Below, piece by piece: positions 36,102 to 45,068 of a DNA stretch of 64,000 bases (position 1 is the first letter of the stretch; each line of letters begins with the position of its first letter). Both the position numbers and the translations under genes were made by a program. The notes under the pieces are model-generated. The model worked only from the letters and a program-made list of their open reading frames with translations, had not been told where the DNA came from and ran no database searches. Source of the stretch: Stagnihabitans lacustris (GTDB lineage: Bacteria; Pseudomonadota; Alphaproteobacteria; Rhodobacterales; Rhodobacteraceae); NCBI RefSeq assembly GCF_025950525.1, contig NZ_JAPDGS010000003.1, forward strand, positions 1 through 64,000, given 5' to 3'.

Positions 36102-37223
36102 ATGGGACTGAAGGTCAAAGCAGCGCGCGAGCTGGCACAGAATGTCTCTGTCCCCTTTGACCGCGCCCATGCCATGCCGAAATCGGTCTATACCGACGCC
36201 GATTTCCTGGGGCTGGAACAGGCGCACATCTTTGCAACCGACTGGGTCTGCGCCGGTCGCGCCGAGACCCTGGCCAAGCCCGGCGATTACCTGACCCTGT
36301 CCCTTGCCGGTGAGCCCATCATCGTCCTGCGCGACGCGGTCGGCATCCGCGCCATGTCCAACGTCTGTCGCCACCGCATGTCGACCCTGCTGCAGGGGCG
36401 CGGCCAAGTCCGGTCCATCACCTGCCCCTATCACGCCTGGACCTATAACCTGGACGGCAGCTTGCGCGGTGCGCCCGCCATGCATCTGAACGGGTCTTTT
36501 TGCAAGGAAGACATGGGCTTGCCCGCCGTGCGCTGCGAGGTCTGGCAAGGCTGGGTCATGGTGACGCTGAACCCTCGGGCGGCCTCTCCGGCAGAAACGC
36601 TGCAGGGCATCCGCGACCTGATCCCGGCGCTGGACATGTCCACCTATACCGAAACCAGTCAGGAAAGCTTTCGCTGGGCGACCAACTGGAAGGTCCTGGC
36701 CGAGAATTTCATGGAAAGCTATCACCTGCCGATGTGCCACAAGGGCACGATCGGCGGCGCCTCGCGGCTGGAAGAGATGGTCTGCCCCGAGGGCACTGAC
36801 GCCTTCAACTACCACTCGATCCTGAAGGACGACCGCGTCCCCCTGGCCCTGGCGCATCCGTCGAACACCGTCCTTCAGGGCGAGGACCGGATCAAGACCT
36901 GGCTTCTGGCGATCTATCCGTCGCTGCTGATCACGCTGACGCCGGGGTATTTCTGGTATCTGTCGCTGACGCCCGACGGCCCCGGCCATGTGAATGTGCT
37001 GTTCGGCATGGGCATGTCGGCCGATTGGCTGGCCGACCCGCAAGCGCCCGCCCATCTGGCCCGCGTCAAGGCGCTGCTGGACGAGGTCAACGCCGAGGAC
37101 AAGGGCTGCACGGAACGCGTCTATCAGGGGCTTTTGTCCGGCATGGCGCAGCCCGGTCCGCTTAGCCACCTGGAGCGGCCCAATTACGAATTCGCGCAGT
37201 ATCTGGCGCGCAAGATAGGGTAA
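36102..37223 (+). CDS. Rieske-type ring-hydroxylating/N-demethylating oxygenase, alpha subunit
   Basis: A 373-residue non-haem iron oxygenase. The Rieske [2Fe-2S] motif is C-x-H in 'NVCRHRMSTL' and C-x2-H in 'CPYHAWTY'. The catalytic domain has 'ENFMESYHLPMCHKG', which supplies the two iron histidines. Homologues hydroxylate aromatics or demethylate quaternary ammonium compounds. The surrounding amine-type genes favour the second, as inference only. No dedicated ferredoxin reductase is adjacent. ATG 36102 has GGGG upstream; ATG 36090 is possible. Confidence 0.85.
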   Translation: MGLKVKAARELAQNVSVPFDRAHAMPKSVYTDADFLGLEQAHIFATDWVCAGRAETLAKPGDYLTLSLAGEPIIVLRDAVGIRAMSNVCRHRMSTLLQGRGQVRSITCPYHAWTYNLDGSLRGAPAMHLNGSFCKEDMGLPAVRCEVWQGWVMVTLNPRAASPAETLQGIRDLIPALDMSTYTETSQESFRWATNWKVLAENFMESYHLPMCHKGTIGGASRLEEMVCPEGTDAFNYHSILKDDRVPLALAHPSNTVLQGEDRIKTWLLAIYPSLLITLTPGYFWYLSLTPDGPGHVNVLFGMGMSADWLADPQAPAHLARVKALLDEVNAEDKGCTERVYQGLLSGMAQPGPLSHLERPNYEFAQYLARKIG

Positions 37224-37226
37224 GTC

Positions 37227-38465
37227 ATGGAAAAGGTTCAGGCTTTGGTTGTGGGCGGCGGTCAGGCGGGGATTGCGACGTCAGAGCATCTGACACGGAT
37301 CGGCCTGCGTCATGTCGTGCTGGAAAAGGCCCGCATCGCCGAAAATTGGCGGACGGCGCGTTGGGACAGCCTGGTGGCCAATGGCCCGGCCTGGCATGAC
37401 CGCTTTCCGAACCGCACCTTCTCTGGCGACCCCGAGGGCTTTCCCGGCAAGGAAGAGGTCGCCGCTTACATGGCGGGCTATGCGGCCCAGATCGAGGCGC
37501 CGATCCGCACCGGCGTCACCGTGACCAAGGTCCGCAAACTGACAGGCCGCCGCGGTTTTCACGTGGAAACCACCGCGGGAGACTACGAGGCCGATTACGT
37601 GATCTCGGCCACGGGCCCGTTCCAAAAGCCGGTGATCCCGGGCCTGGTGCAGGACCCGGCGCTGACTCAGCTGCACTCGACCGCCTATCGCAACCCCGGC
37701 GCGCTGCCTGCGGGTGGGGTCCTGGTGGTCGGCGCGGGCTCGTCCGGCGCCCAGATCGCCGAAGAGCTGCGCCAGTCCGGCCGCCGCACCTGGCTTGCGG
37801 TCGGCCCCCACGGCAGGCCCCCCCGCGCCTACCGGGGCCGCGATTTCGTCTGGTGGCTGGGGGTCCTGAACAAATGGGACATGGAGTATCAGCCGGGCAA
37901 TGAGCATGTCACCATCGCGGTTTCGGGCGCCAATGGCGGCCGCACCGTCGATTTCCGCCGTCTGGCACATGAGGGCCTGACCCTGACCGGCCGCGCCGAG
38001 GCCTATGCGAATGGCGTCATGACCTTCGCCGGCGACCTTGCCGCCAACATCGCCAAGGGCGACACCGATTACCTGGCCGTGCTGGACGAGGCCGACGCCT
38101 TCGTGACCTCCAACGGCCTGAACCTTCCCGACGAGCCTCAGGCCCGCGTGATCCCCGCCGACCCCGATTGCGTGACAACCCCGATCCGCAGCCTGGACCT
38201 GAAGGCAGAGGGGATCACGACGATCATCTGGGCCACCGGGTTCGAAAACGACTATTCCTGGCTGGATGTCCCCGTGATCCAGAACGGCAAACCGCAGCAC
38301 AAGCGCGGCGTAAGCCCCGAAACGGGCTTCTATTTCGTCGGCCTCCCCTGGCTGTCGCGCCGCGGCTCGGCCTTCATCTGGGGCGTCTGGCACGATGCGA
38401 AATTCGTGGCCGATCACATCGACAAGCTGGAACATTACCTCGCCTATCAAGGAGCAGCCGAATGA
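37227..38465 (+). CDS. FAD-dependent monooxygenase (FMO-like)
   Basis: A 412-residue flavoprotein with two dinucleotide-binding motifs, GGGQAGIA (FAD, residues 9-16) and GAGSSGAQIAEEL (NADPH, about 171-183), separated by 'LHSTAYRNPG'. A late 'WATGFENDY' matches the ATG motif of class B flavin monooxygenases. Such enzymes oxygenate nitrogen or sulfur in small amines and sulfides. It begins three bases after the Rieske gene and overlaps the RidA-like gene, so it belongs to the same operon. It might instead serve as electron donor to the oxygenase. Confidence 0.83.
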   Translation: MEKVQALVVGGGQAGIATSEHLTRIGLRHVVLEKARIAENWRTARWDSLVANGPAWHDRFPNRTFSGDPEGFPGKEEVAAYMAGYAAQIEAPIRTGVTVTKVRKLTGRRGFHVETTAGDYEADYVISATGPFQKPVIPGLVQDPALTQLHSTAYRNPGALPAGGVLVVGAGSSGAQIAEELRQSGRRTWLAVGPHGRPPRAYRGRDFVWWLGVLNKWDMEYQPGNEHVTIAVSGANGGRTVDFRRLAHEGLTLTGRAEAYANGVMTFAGDLAANIAKGDTDYLAVLDEADAFVTSNGLNLPDEPQARVIPADPDCVTTPIRSLDLKAEGITTIIWATGFENDYSWLDVPVIQNGKPQHKRGVSPETGFYFVGLPWLSRRGSAFIWGVWHDAKFVADHIDKLEHYLAYQGAAE

Positions 38466-38881
38466 CGACCCACAAACGCATCCGCCCCTTCAACACGAAG
38501 GTGACGTATCCCGAACAGAACCTGGACAATGACCTGTGCCATGCGGTCGTGACCCGCGGCGGTAGCACCGTCTGGTTCCGCGGCGCCTGCCCGCAGGATC
38601 TGGACACCTCCGAAAGCCTGATGACCACCGACCCGGTGGCCCAGACCCACAAGGTGATGCAAAACATCCAGACGCTGATCACCGAGGCCGGCGGCCAGAT
38701 GGAGCATCTGGTGAAACTGGTCGTCTACCTGACCGATGTGCGCCACCGCGAACCCGTCTACCGCGTGATGGGAGAATATATCAAAGGCGTCCACCCGGTC
38801 TGCACGGGACTTACCGTGGTGGCGCTTGCCCGCCCAGAATGGTTGGTGGAAATCGACGCCACCGCCGTCATCCCTGACTGA
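38462..38881 (+). CDS. RidA-superfamily protein lacking the usual catalytic arginine
   Basis: A 139-residue YjgF/YER057c/UK114-type trimeric protein, normally an imine/enamine hydrolase that clears reactive intermediates of amine metabolism. The fold is clear from 'VWFRGACPQDL', 'NIQTLITEAGGQMEHLVKLV' and 'WLVEIDATAVI'. In classical RidA a Pro-x-Arg (Arg105 in E. coli numbering, from memory) precedes the last strands. Here the matching segment is 'HPVCTGLTVV', with Cys at that place. The activity may therefore differ. ATG overlaps the monooxygenase stop. Confidence 0.85.
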   Translation: MTTHKRIRPFNTKVTYPEQNLDNDLCHAVVTRGGSTVWFRGACPQDLDTSESLMTTDPVAQTHKVMQNIQTLITEAGGQMEHLVKLVVYLTDVRHREPVYRVMGEYIKGVHPVCTGLTVVALARPEWLVEIDATAVIPD

Positions 38882-38909
38882 CCCCGCGCCCTTGCCCCAC
38901 CCCCGGGTA

Positions 38910-39012
38910 GGCGCTGCCTCCCCGGACCCCACCGGAGATATTTTTGTCAGTATGAAAGACATGGCCCCTTTCATACTGATGCAAATATCTCTGGGGGTCC
39001 GGGGGCAAAGCC
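38910..39012. repeat. Long imperfect inverted repeat between the RidA-like and DUF1028 genes
   Basis: The left arm (38910-38958) and right arm (38968-39012) are near-perfect complements around a 9-base loop. The cores AGATATTTTTGTCAGTATG and AGATATTTGCATCAGTATG differ at two or three positions, and both arms end in GC-rich blocks (CCCCGGACCCC / GGGGGTCCGGGGG). As RNA it would fold into one long stem. The core resembles the end of the 8393-8475 repeat. I read it as a Rhodobacterales intergenic palindromic element. Confidence 0.75.
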
Positions 39013-39038
39013 TCCGGGGCTTTCCACTGGAGCCACCC

Positions 39039-39713
39039 ATGACGTTTTCGCTTGTTGCCCTTTGTGAACAGACCGGCCAGTTCGGGATGGCGATCTCCTC
39101 GTCCTCTCCGGCGGTGGCGGCGCGCTGTGCCAATGCACGCGCCGGGGTGGGGGCGGCGGCTTCGCAGAATGTCACCAACCCGGGGCTGGGGCCTCTGATG
39201 CTGGACGCCTTGTCCCGGGGGCTTTCGGCGCCGCAGGCGGTGGCGGCGGCCATCCAAGCCGAGGCTTACCCGGACTATCGCCAGCTGTTGTGCATCGACA
39301 CCCAGGGGCGGACTGCGGTTTGGTCGGGCGACAAGGCGCTTGGGGTCTGGGGCGCGGCAGAGGGGCATTGCGTTGCGGCGGGGGGCAACATGCTGGCTGA
39401 TCCGGGGGTGCCGCGCACCATGGTGCGGGCCTTTGAAACCTCGACCGGCCATCTGGGCGACCGGCTGCTTGTCGCCATGCGGGCGGCTTTGGCCTTGGGG
39501 GGCGAGGCCGGGCCGGTCCATTCCGCGGGCCTTTTGATCGTGGGCGACCATCCCTGGCCCCTCGCCGAATTGCGCTGTGACTGGGAGGAGGGCTGTCCCA
39601 TCGCCCATATCTCCCGCGCCTGGGAGGTCTATAAACCCCAGATGGCAGCCTATCAGACCCGCGCTTTGGACCCCCGCGCCGCGCCGTCCTATGGCGTTCC
39701 GGGCGACACGTGA
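39039..39713 (+). CDS. DUF1028 family protein (Ntn-hydrolase-like)
   Basis: A 224-residue protein of the DUF1028 family, whose members look like N-terminal nucleophile hydrolases. The N-terminal 'MTFSLVALCEQTGQFGMAISSSSPAVAARC', 'AASQNVTNPGLG' and 'GNMLADPGVPRTM' segments are typical. The substrate is unknown; members often neighbour RidA and amidohydrolase genes. The ATG at 39039 follows GGAG after eight bases. Its stop overlaps the GTG of the lysR gene (GTGA). The long inverted repeat separates it from the RidA-like gene. Confidence 0.82.
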   Translation: MTFSLVALCEQTGQFGMAISSSSPAVAARCANARAGVGAAASQNVTNPGLGPLMLDALSRGLSAPQAVAAAIQAEAYPDYRQLLCIDTQGRTAVWSGDKALGVWGAAEGHCVAAGGNMLADPGVPRTMVRAFETSTGHLGDRLLVAMRAALALGGEAGPVHSAGLLIVGDHPWPLAELRCDWEEGCPIAHISRAWEVYKPQMAAYQTRALDPRAAPSYGVPGDT

Positions 39714-40630
39714 GCCTGCGTTTCACCCTGCGGCAGTTGGAATACCTGGTGGCCGTCGGCCAGTCGGGGTCGATCACCCTGGCCGCCGAAAAGCTGAACG
39801 TCTCGGCGCCGTCGATTTCCACCGCCATCGCGGCGCTGGAGGCGGAGTTCGGCTTGCCGCTGTTCGTGCGCAAACATGCGCATGGGGTGTCGCCGACCCC
39901 CGCAGGGCGCGAAATGATCCGGGCCGCGGCCGAGACGCTCGCTTCGGCCGCCCGCCTGCCTGACCTGGCCAATGCGGCGCGGGGCACGGTGGCGGGGCGG
40001 CTGACGGTCGGTTGCCTGCTGACCTTTGCCCAGATCGTCGTTCCGCAGTTGCGCCGGTCTTTCCTGGCGCGTTACCCGCAGGTTTCCTTTCACCAGGCCG
40101 AGACCCACCAGGCCGCCCTGATCGACGGCCTGCGCGATGCCAGCCTCGACGCCGTCCTGACCTATGACCTGTCCTTGCCCGCGGATCTGCAGTTCCTGCC
40201 GCTGGCGACCCTGGCGCCCTTTGTCATGCTGGGTCCGGATCATCCCTTGGCGCATGCCAGTGCTGTCACGGTCGCCGACCTTGCGCCCCATCCGCTGATC
40301 CTGTTGGATCTGCCGCTGTCTGGCGACTATTTCCTAAGCTTTTTCAACGGGTCAGGCCTGCGACCGCAGATCACCGAGACATCGCGGGACATGGCCGTCG
40401 TGCAAAGCCTGGTCGCCAATGGCTTTGGCTATGCCTTTGGCAATGTCCGCCCGCTGTCCGATCACGCGCCGGATGGGCGGCCCTTGCTCTTTCGTCCGCT
40501 GCTGGGCGTGGCGCCCCTTCGGATGGGGCTTTTGTGCGCGCAGGGGGCGACCGCCTCCCTGACCATCCGCGCCTTCATCGACCATGCGCTTGCGACCCTT
40601 CCCGCCCTCCTGCCAAGGCTTTCGATATGA
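39710..40630 (+). CDS. LysR-type transcriptional regulator
   Basis: A 306-residue regulator. The helix-turn-helix lies at about residues 20-45 ('SITLAAEKLNVSAPSISTAIAALEAEFG'-type pattern), followed by a linker helix and a two-lobed effector domain from about residue 90. It is the probable controller of the amine-type cluster. The palindrome at 36050-36064 has the T-N11-A form such proteins bind. It starts at GTG 39710 within the DUF1028 stop and overlaps the downstream flavoenzyme by four bases. LysR genes are more often divergent from their targets than inside the operon. Confidence 0.9.
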   Translation: MSLRFTLRQLEYLVAVGQSGSITLAAEKLNVSAPSISTAIAALEAEFGLPLFVRKHAHGVSPTPAGREMIRAAAETLASAARLPDLANAARGTVAGRLTVGCLLTFAQIVVPQLRRSFLARYPQVSFHQAETHQAALIDGLRDASLDAVLTYDLSLPADLQFLPLATLAPFVMLGPDHPLAHASAVTVADLAPHPLILLDLPLSGDYFLSFFNGSGLRPQITETSRDMAVVQSLVANGFGYAFGNVRPLSDHAPDGRPLLFRPLLGVAPLRMGLLCAQGATASLTIRAFIDHALATLPALLPRLSI

Positions 40631-42678
40631 CCTATGACCTGTTGTTTCAGCCGGTAAAGATCGGCGCCAAGACCGCCAAGAACCGGTTTTATCAGGTGCC
40701 GCATTGCAATGGCGGGGGCTATCGCGACCCCTCGGCGGCGGCGGCGATGCGGGGGGTCAAGGCCGAGGGCGGCTGGGGCGTGATCTTTACCGAACAAACC
40801 GAGATGCACCATACCTCTGAAATCACGCCGTTTATCGAGCTGCGGCTGTGGGAGGACAAGGACATCCCCTCGATCGCGAAAATGGCCGCGGCGATGAAGA
40901 CCCATGGCGGCTTGGCGGGCATCCAGCTGGCCTATAGCGGGATCAACGGGCCGAACATGTATACCAAAGAGGTCCCGCTTGCGCCCAGCGCCCTGCCGAT
41001 CCGGACCTTTACCAATGACCCGGTGCAGGCCCGCGCGATGGACCTTGGCGACATTCGGAACCTGCGGCGGTGGTTCGTCAATGCGGCAAAGCGGTGCCGG
41101 GTGGCCGAATTCGACCTGATCTGCCTGTATGGCGCGCATGGCTTCGGGATTTTCCAGCATTTCCTGTCGCGGGCGACCAATCAACGGACCGACGAATACG
41201 GCGGGTCGCTAGAGAACCGCTCACGTTTCGCCCGCGAGGTCATCGCGGATATGCGCGACGCGGTGGGCGATGACCTGGCCATCACCCTGCGGGTGTCTTT
41301 GGATGAAACCATCGGCGACCTGGGGTTCTCTAATGCCGAGGTGCGGGATTTCATCGCGATGAACGCCGACCTGCCCGACCTGTGGGACCTGGCCATGGGG
41401 ACCTGGGAGGATTGCTCGGGCCCGTCGCGTTTCAAGGCCGAGGCGGCGCAAGAGGAATGGGTGCGCGGCATCCGCGACCTGTCGCCAAAGCCGGTTGTTG
41501 GGGTCGGGCGCTTTACCTCGCCGGATGTGATGGTGCGGATGGTGAAATCGGGGGTGCTGGACTTCATCGGCTGTGCAAGGCCGTCGATTGCCGATCCGTT
41601 TTTGCCGAACAAGATCCAGGAGGGCCGGATCGAGGATATCCGCGAATGTATCGGCTGCAACATCTGTGTGACCGGCGACATGACGCAGGGCATGGGGCGC
41701 TGCACGCAGAACCCGACCTGGATGGAGGAATGGCGCCGTGGCTGGCATCCGGAAAAGATCGCGGCCAAGGGGGAAAGCCAGACGGTGCTGGTCATAGGCT
41801 CGGGTCCCGCGGGGCTGGAGGCGGCGCGGGCGGCGGCCCTGCGCGGTTACGATGTGGCGGTGGCCGAGGCGCTGGAGGTGTTCGGCGGGCGGGTCACACG
41901 CGAGCGCACCTTGCCCGGCCTGTCCGCCTGGGGGCGGGTGGCGGATTACCGGCTGTATCAACTGGGGCAGCGGGCCAATGTGCAGATGTATCAGGGCTCT
42001 CGCCTGACGGCGGATCAGGTGCTGGAGTTCGGGTTTCAACATGTCTGCGGGGCGACCGGGTCGCATTGGCGCGCCGATGGCGTGGCGCGGCAACATGTGG
42101 TGCCGATGCCAATCTCGGGCCGGGTTTACACGCCCGATGACTTGATGGCGGGGGATATTCCGACCGGTCATGTGGTGGTCTATGACGACGACCACTACTA
42201 TATGGGCGGTGTTCTGGCGGAATTGCTGGCGACCAAGGGGGCGACGGTGACATTCGTCACGCCCTCGGCCTATGTGTCGGACTGGACGGCGAACACGCTG
42301 GAGCTGTCGTCGATTTACCGGCGGCTTAGCGGTCTTGGGGTGACGATCCGGCTGAACACCGGGGTGACGGCGGTCCGCGCAGGCGCGGTAGAGACCAATT
42401 GCAGCTATACCGACCGGCGCGAGGTTCTGGCCTGTGACGCGGTGGTCCTTGTGGCCTCACGCCTGGCCAATGACGGGCTGTATCACGACATCATGGCGCG
42501 TCAGGCGCAATGGGCGGACCACGGCTTGCGCGCGGTCCGGCTGATCGGGGATGCAGCGGCGCCGGCGCCTATCGCCTGGGCGACCTTCGCCGGCCACCGC
42601 TATGCGCGGGAACTGGACGAACCGGACCTTGGCGACGCGCTCCCGTTCCGCCGCGAAGTGACGCGGTTGGAGGATTGA
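40627..42678 (+). CDS. Trimethylamine-dehydrogenase-like iron-sulfur flavoprotein
   Basis: A 683-residue enzyme with an N-terminal OYE-like FMN barrel, a [4Fe-4S] cluster (Cys341, 344, 347, 359) and C-terminal nucleotide-binding domains starting with GSGPAGLEAA (about residue 392). Cys27 in 'FYQVPHCNGGG' matches the cysteine that binds FMN covalently in trimethylamine dehydrogenase. Tyr168 and His171 of 'YGAH' match the catalytic pair. 'GRCTQN...EEWRRGWHPEK' is also diagnostic. Two residues of the trimethylammonium-binding aromatic bowl seem replaced, so the substrate is probably another N-methyl compound. Confidence 0.88.
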   Translation: MTYDLLFQPVKIGAKTAKNRFYQVPHCNGGGYRDPSAAAAMRGVKAEGGWGVIFTEQTEMHHTSEITPFIELRLWEDKDIPSIAKMAAAMKTHGGLAGIQLAYSGINGPNMYTKEVPLAPSALPIRTFTNDPVQARAMDLGDIRNLRRWFVNAAKRCRVAEFDLICLYGAHGFGIFQHFLSRATNQRTDEYGGSLENRSRFAREVIADMRDAVGDDLAITLRVSLDETIGDLGFSNAEVRDFIAMNADLPDLWDLAMGTWEDCSGPSRFKAEAAQEEWVRGIRDLSPKPVVGVGRFTSPDVMVRMVKSGVLDFIGCARPSIADPFLPNKIQEGRIEDIRECIGCNICVTGDMTQGMGRCTQNPTWMEEWRRGWHPEKIAAKGESQTVLVIGSGPAGLEAARAAALRGYDVAVAEALEVFGGRVTRERTLPGLSAWGRVADYRLYQLGQRANVQMYQGSRLTADQVLEFGFQHVCGATGSHWRADGVARQHVVPMPISGRVYTPDDLMAGDIPTGHVVVYDDDHYYMGGVLAELLATKGATVTFVTPSAYVSDWTANTLELSSIYRRLSGLGVTIRLNTGVTAVRAGAVETNCSYTDRREVLACDAVVLVASRLANDGLYHDIMARQAQWADHGLRAVRLIGDAAAPAPIAWATFAGHRYARELDEPDLGDALPFRREVTRLED

Positions 42679-42699
42679 AGCCCACCCTCCGGCTGCGGT

Positions 42700-43158
42700 C
42701 TATTTCTCGTAATAGGCATAGAACATATGCCCGGCGATGGACCCGACGTTCTGCCCCCGCGTTGCATTCATTTGGTCCAACAGAGCCTGATTTCCAATCG
42801 GCTCGGTCTTTATGCCGCCGCCTTGGGGATAGCCGTCCCTGTAGACGGCCCAACCGACGTCTGGCTGCCAGTTCAGCTCGGGCGTTTCGTCGACGGACTT
42901 GACGATCACCTTGCCCTCTTTCAGGGCCAGCATGAATTCTGCATGATCCTTATAACGCACGTCAAATCCGGCGGCGTTGCTTTTCAGGAAGTCCAACACC
43001 TGATGCCGGAAGGCCGTCTTGTCCTGCGGCACAACAAGGCCCGAGGTCGTCACCTCGACATGGTCGCCAAGCATGGCCACCTTGGCCACTTCAGACCCGC
43101 GGCCGAAACAGTCGATGGCAGTTTGCGCGGTCAGCATAATCTTTGTGCCATGGCCCAA
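42700..43158 (-). CDS. Unassigned protein
   Basis: A protein of up to 152 residues that I do not recognise. It is globular by eye, with strands such as 'AKVAMLGDHVEVTTSGLVV' and a helix-rich middle, and ends in 'GSIAGHMFYAYYEK'. It has no membrane helix or signal peptide. The start is uncertain: TTG 43158 and ATG 43137 are in frame. An AAGGAG sequence lies about 50 bases before 43158 with the frame open up to it but without ATG or GTG. It is a single gene between convergent and same-strand neighbours. Confidence 0.6.
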   Translation of the reverse strand: MGHGTKIMLTAQTAIDCFGRGSEVAKVAMLGDHVEVTTSGLVVPQDKTAFRHQVLDFLKSNAAGFDVRYKDHAEFMLALKEGKVIVKSVDETPELNWQPDVGWAVYRDGYPQGGGIKTEPIGNQALLDQMNATRGQNVGSIAGHMFYAYYEK

Positions 43159-43252
43159 GGCCGCCTTGGCCAGTGTGGCGGGGCTGCCAAGGCGTAGCGT
43201 GACAGAGACTCCTTACCTCTACCTTACCCGCAAAGCCGCGCCGATATCGTGC

Positions 43253-44218
43253 CTAGCGCAGCGCGTTCATCGCCTGAACCAGGGCCTCGGTGATGGCGGG
43301 TTCTGACAGGGCGTGCCCTGACAAGGCGATCAGCCGCAAGGTGCAGGCGTCCCACCCCTGAGCCAGCGTCCAGGCGCCAATCGGCGGGCAGATCATGTCC
43401 AGCCGGCCTTGCACCAAAGTCGCTCCGATATGTTCGATCCGGTGACGGTTGGCCATGATCCAGCCATCGGTCTCCAGGAAGCCCTTGTTCTGGAAGTAAT
43501 GATTCTCCAGCCGGGCAAAGGCGCGGGCGTAATCGGCCGGACCCTCGCCCCAATAGGCATCGGAGCCGACCGAGGCCAAGGCGTTCTCCCAGTTCGACCA
43601 GATGCGACCGTGGCGGATCTCCTCGGACAGGTCGCCGGAAAACAGCCGCCGGTGATAGGCGGCGATCAGGTCGCCGCGTTCGTCCTGAGGGATCGGCGCC
43701 ACGAACCGCGCCCACAGGTCGGGGAAAAACGCCCCCGCACCGCCGGCATAGAACCAATCAAGCTCTGCCTTGGTCATCAGGAATATCCCGCGCAGCACCA
43801 TATGGGCCACGGCGCCCGGATGGGTGATCGCATAGATCAAGGCCAAGGCCGCGCCCCAGGAGCCGCCAAACAGGATGAACTTCTCCACCCCCAACTCGGC
43901 GCGAATGACCTCGATATCCGCGACCAGGTCCCAGGTCGTATTCGCCTCGACGCTGGCATGGGGGCGCGACCGCCCGCAGCCGCGCTGGTCAAACAGCACC
44001 ACCCGAAACACCGCAGGGTCGAAATAGCGCCGCATCGCGGGGGAACAGCCACCCCCCGGCCCGCCATGCAGGACCAGAACCGGAATCCCATCGGGCCGAC
44101 CGCATTGTTCGACATAGATGCGGTGGCCGCCTCCGACGTCGATCATCCGCTGGTCGAAGGGCTCGACCGGCGGGTAAAGGAAGTCGGTCGCACGTTTGGG
44201 GCCTGATCTCTGATCCAT
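43253..44218 (-). CDS. pip: Proline iminopeptidase
   Basis: A 321-residue alpha/beta hydrolase of peptidase family S33 that releases N-terminal proline from peptides. It has the oxyanion motif HGGPGGG, the nucleophile elbow '[10 protein letters not shown]', '[14 protein letters not shown]', and the late Asp and His of the triad ('[10 protein letters not shown]', 'LSGHALSEP'). The length and signature are typical for Pip. It is cytoplasmic. It is divergent from ubiG, with 46 bases between the start codons. Confidence 0.93.
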   Translation of the reverse strand: MDQRSGPKRATDFLYPPVEPFDQRMIDVGGGHRIYVEQCGRPDGIPVLVLHGGPGGGCSPAMRRYFDPAVFRVVLFDQRGCGRSRPHASVEANTTWDLVADIEVIRAELGVEKFILFGGSWGAALALIYAITHPGAVAHMVLRGIFLMTKAELDWFYAGGAGAFFPDLWARFVAPIPQDERGDLIAAYHRRLFSGDLSEEIRHGRIWSNWENALASVGSDAYWGEGPADYARAFARLENHYFQNKGFLETDGWIMANRHRIEHIGATLVQGRLDMICPPIGAWTLAQGWDACTLRLIALSGHALSEPAITEALVQAMNALR

Positions 44219-44264
44219 TCCGCCTTATATAGCCAGCATCGCCCGCGATGAAACGGAGAATCCC

Positions 44265-45008
44265 ATGCAAACCACCATCGACCCCGCCGAAGTCGCCAAG
44301 TTCGAGGCCATGGCAGCGGAATGGTGGGACCCCAAGGGCAAGTTCAAGCCGCTGCATCTGATGAACCCCTGCCGGCTGGACTATATCACCGCGCAAATCG
44401 CCGCCGAGTTTGGCCGCGACCTGAAGGGCGCGCTTCCGTTCCAAGGCCTGCGCCTGCTGGACATCGGCTGCGGTGGCGGGCTTTTGTCGGAACCCATGGC
44501 GCGGCTGGGGGCCACGGTCGTGGGCGCCGATGCGGCGGCGCGCAACATCCCGGTGGCGCAGGTCCATGCCGAACAGATGGGGCTGACCATCGACTACCGC
44601 GTGACCACCGCCGAGGACATGGCGGCTGCGGGTGAACAGTTCGACGTGGTCCTGAACATGGAGGTCGTCGAACATGTCGCCGATCCACAGGGCTATTTGA
44701 CCGCCTGTCACGACCTGTTGAACCCGGGAGGGATCATGATCTGCTCGACCCTGAACCGGAACCCGCAAAGCTTCATGATGGCGATTGTGGGGGCGGAATG
44801 GGTCATGCGCTGGCTGCCCAAGGGCACGCATGATTGGCAGAAATTCATCACCCCGGACGAGCTTTACTCCCTGATCCAGCGCGCCGGCCTGACGCCTTTG
44901 GACCGCAAGGGCATGGTGTTCAACCCGGTGACTTGGTCTTGGCGGATCTCGGATCGGGATCTGTCGGTGAATTACGTGACAACCAGCCGGAAAGAGCCCA
45001 TGTCCTAA
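44265..45008 (+). CDS. ubiG: Ubiquinone biosynthesis O-methyltransferase UbiG
   Basis: A 247-residue SAM-dependent methyltransferase that performs both O-methylations of ubiquinone synthesis. SAM motif I is '[19 protein letters not shown]'. 'NMEVVEHV' and 'STLNRN' follow, with the usual N-terminal '[18 protein letters not shown]'. GGAG lies eight bases before the ATG. It ends 60 bases before tamA, probably as a separate or read-through unit. Confidence 0.96.
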   Translation: MQTTIDPAEVAKFEAMAAEWWDPKGKFKPLHLMNPCRLDYITAQIAAEFGRDLKGALPFQGLRLLDIGCGGGLLSEPMARLGATVVGADAAARNIPVAQVHAEQMGLTIDYRVTTAEDMAAAGEQFDVVLNMEVVEHVADPQGYLTACHDLLNPGGIMICSTLNRNPQSFMMAIVGAEWVMRWLPKGTHDWQKFITPDELYSLIQRAGLTPLDRKGMVFNPVTWSWRISDRDLSVNYVTTSRKEPMS

Positions 45009-45068
45009 GGCGCGGTTGCCCTTTGCCGCCCCGTTTGCGATGGTGAAACCAAGGGTAAGAGGTGCGCG

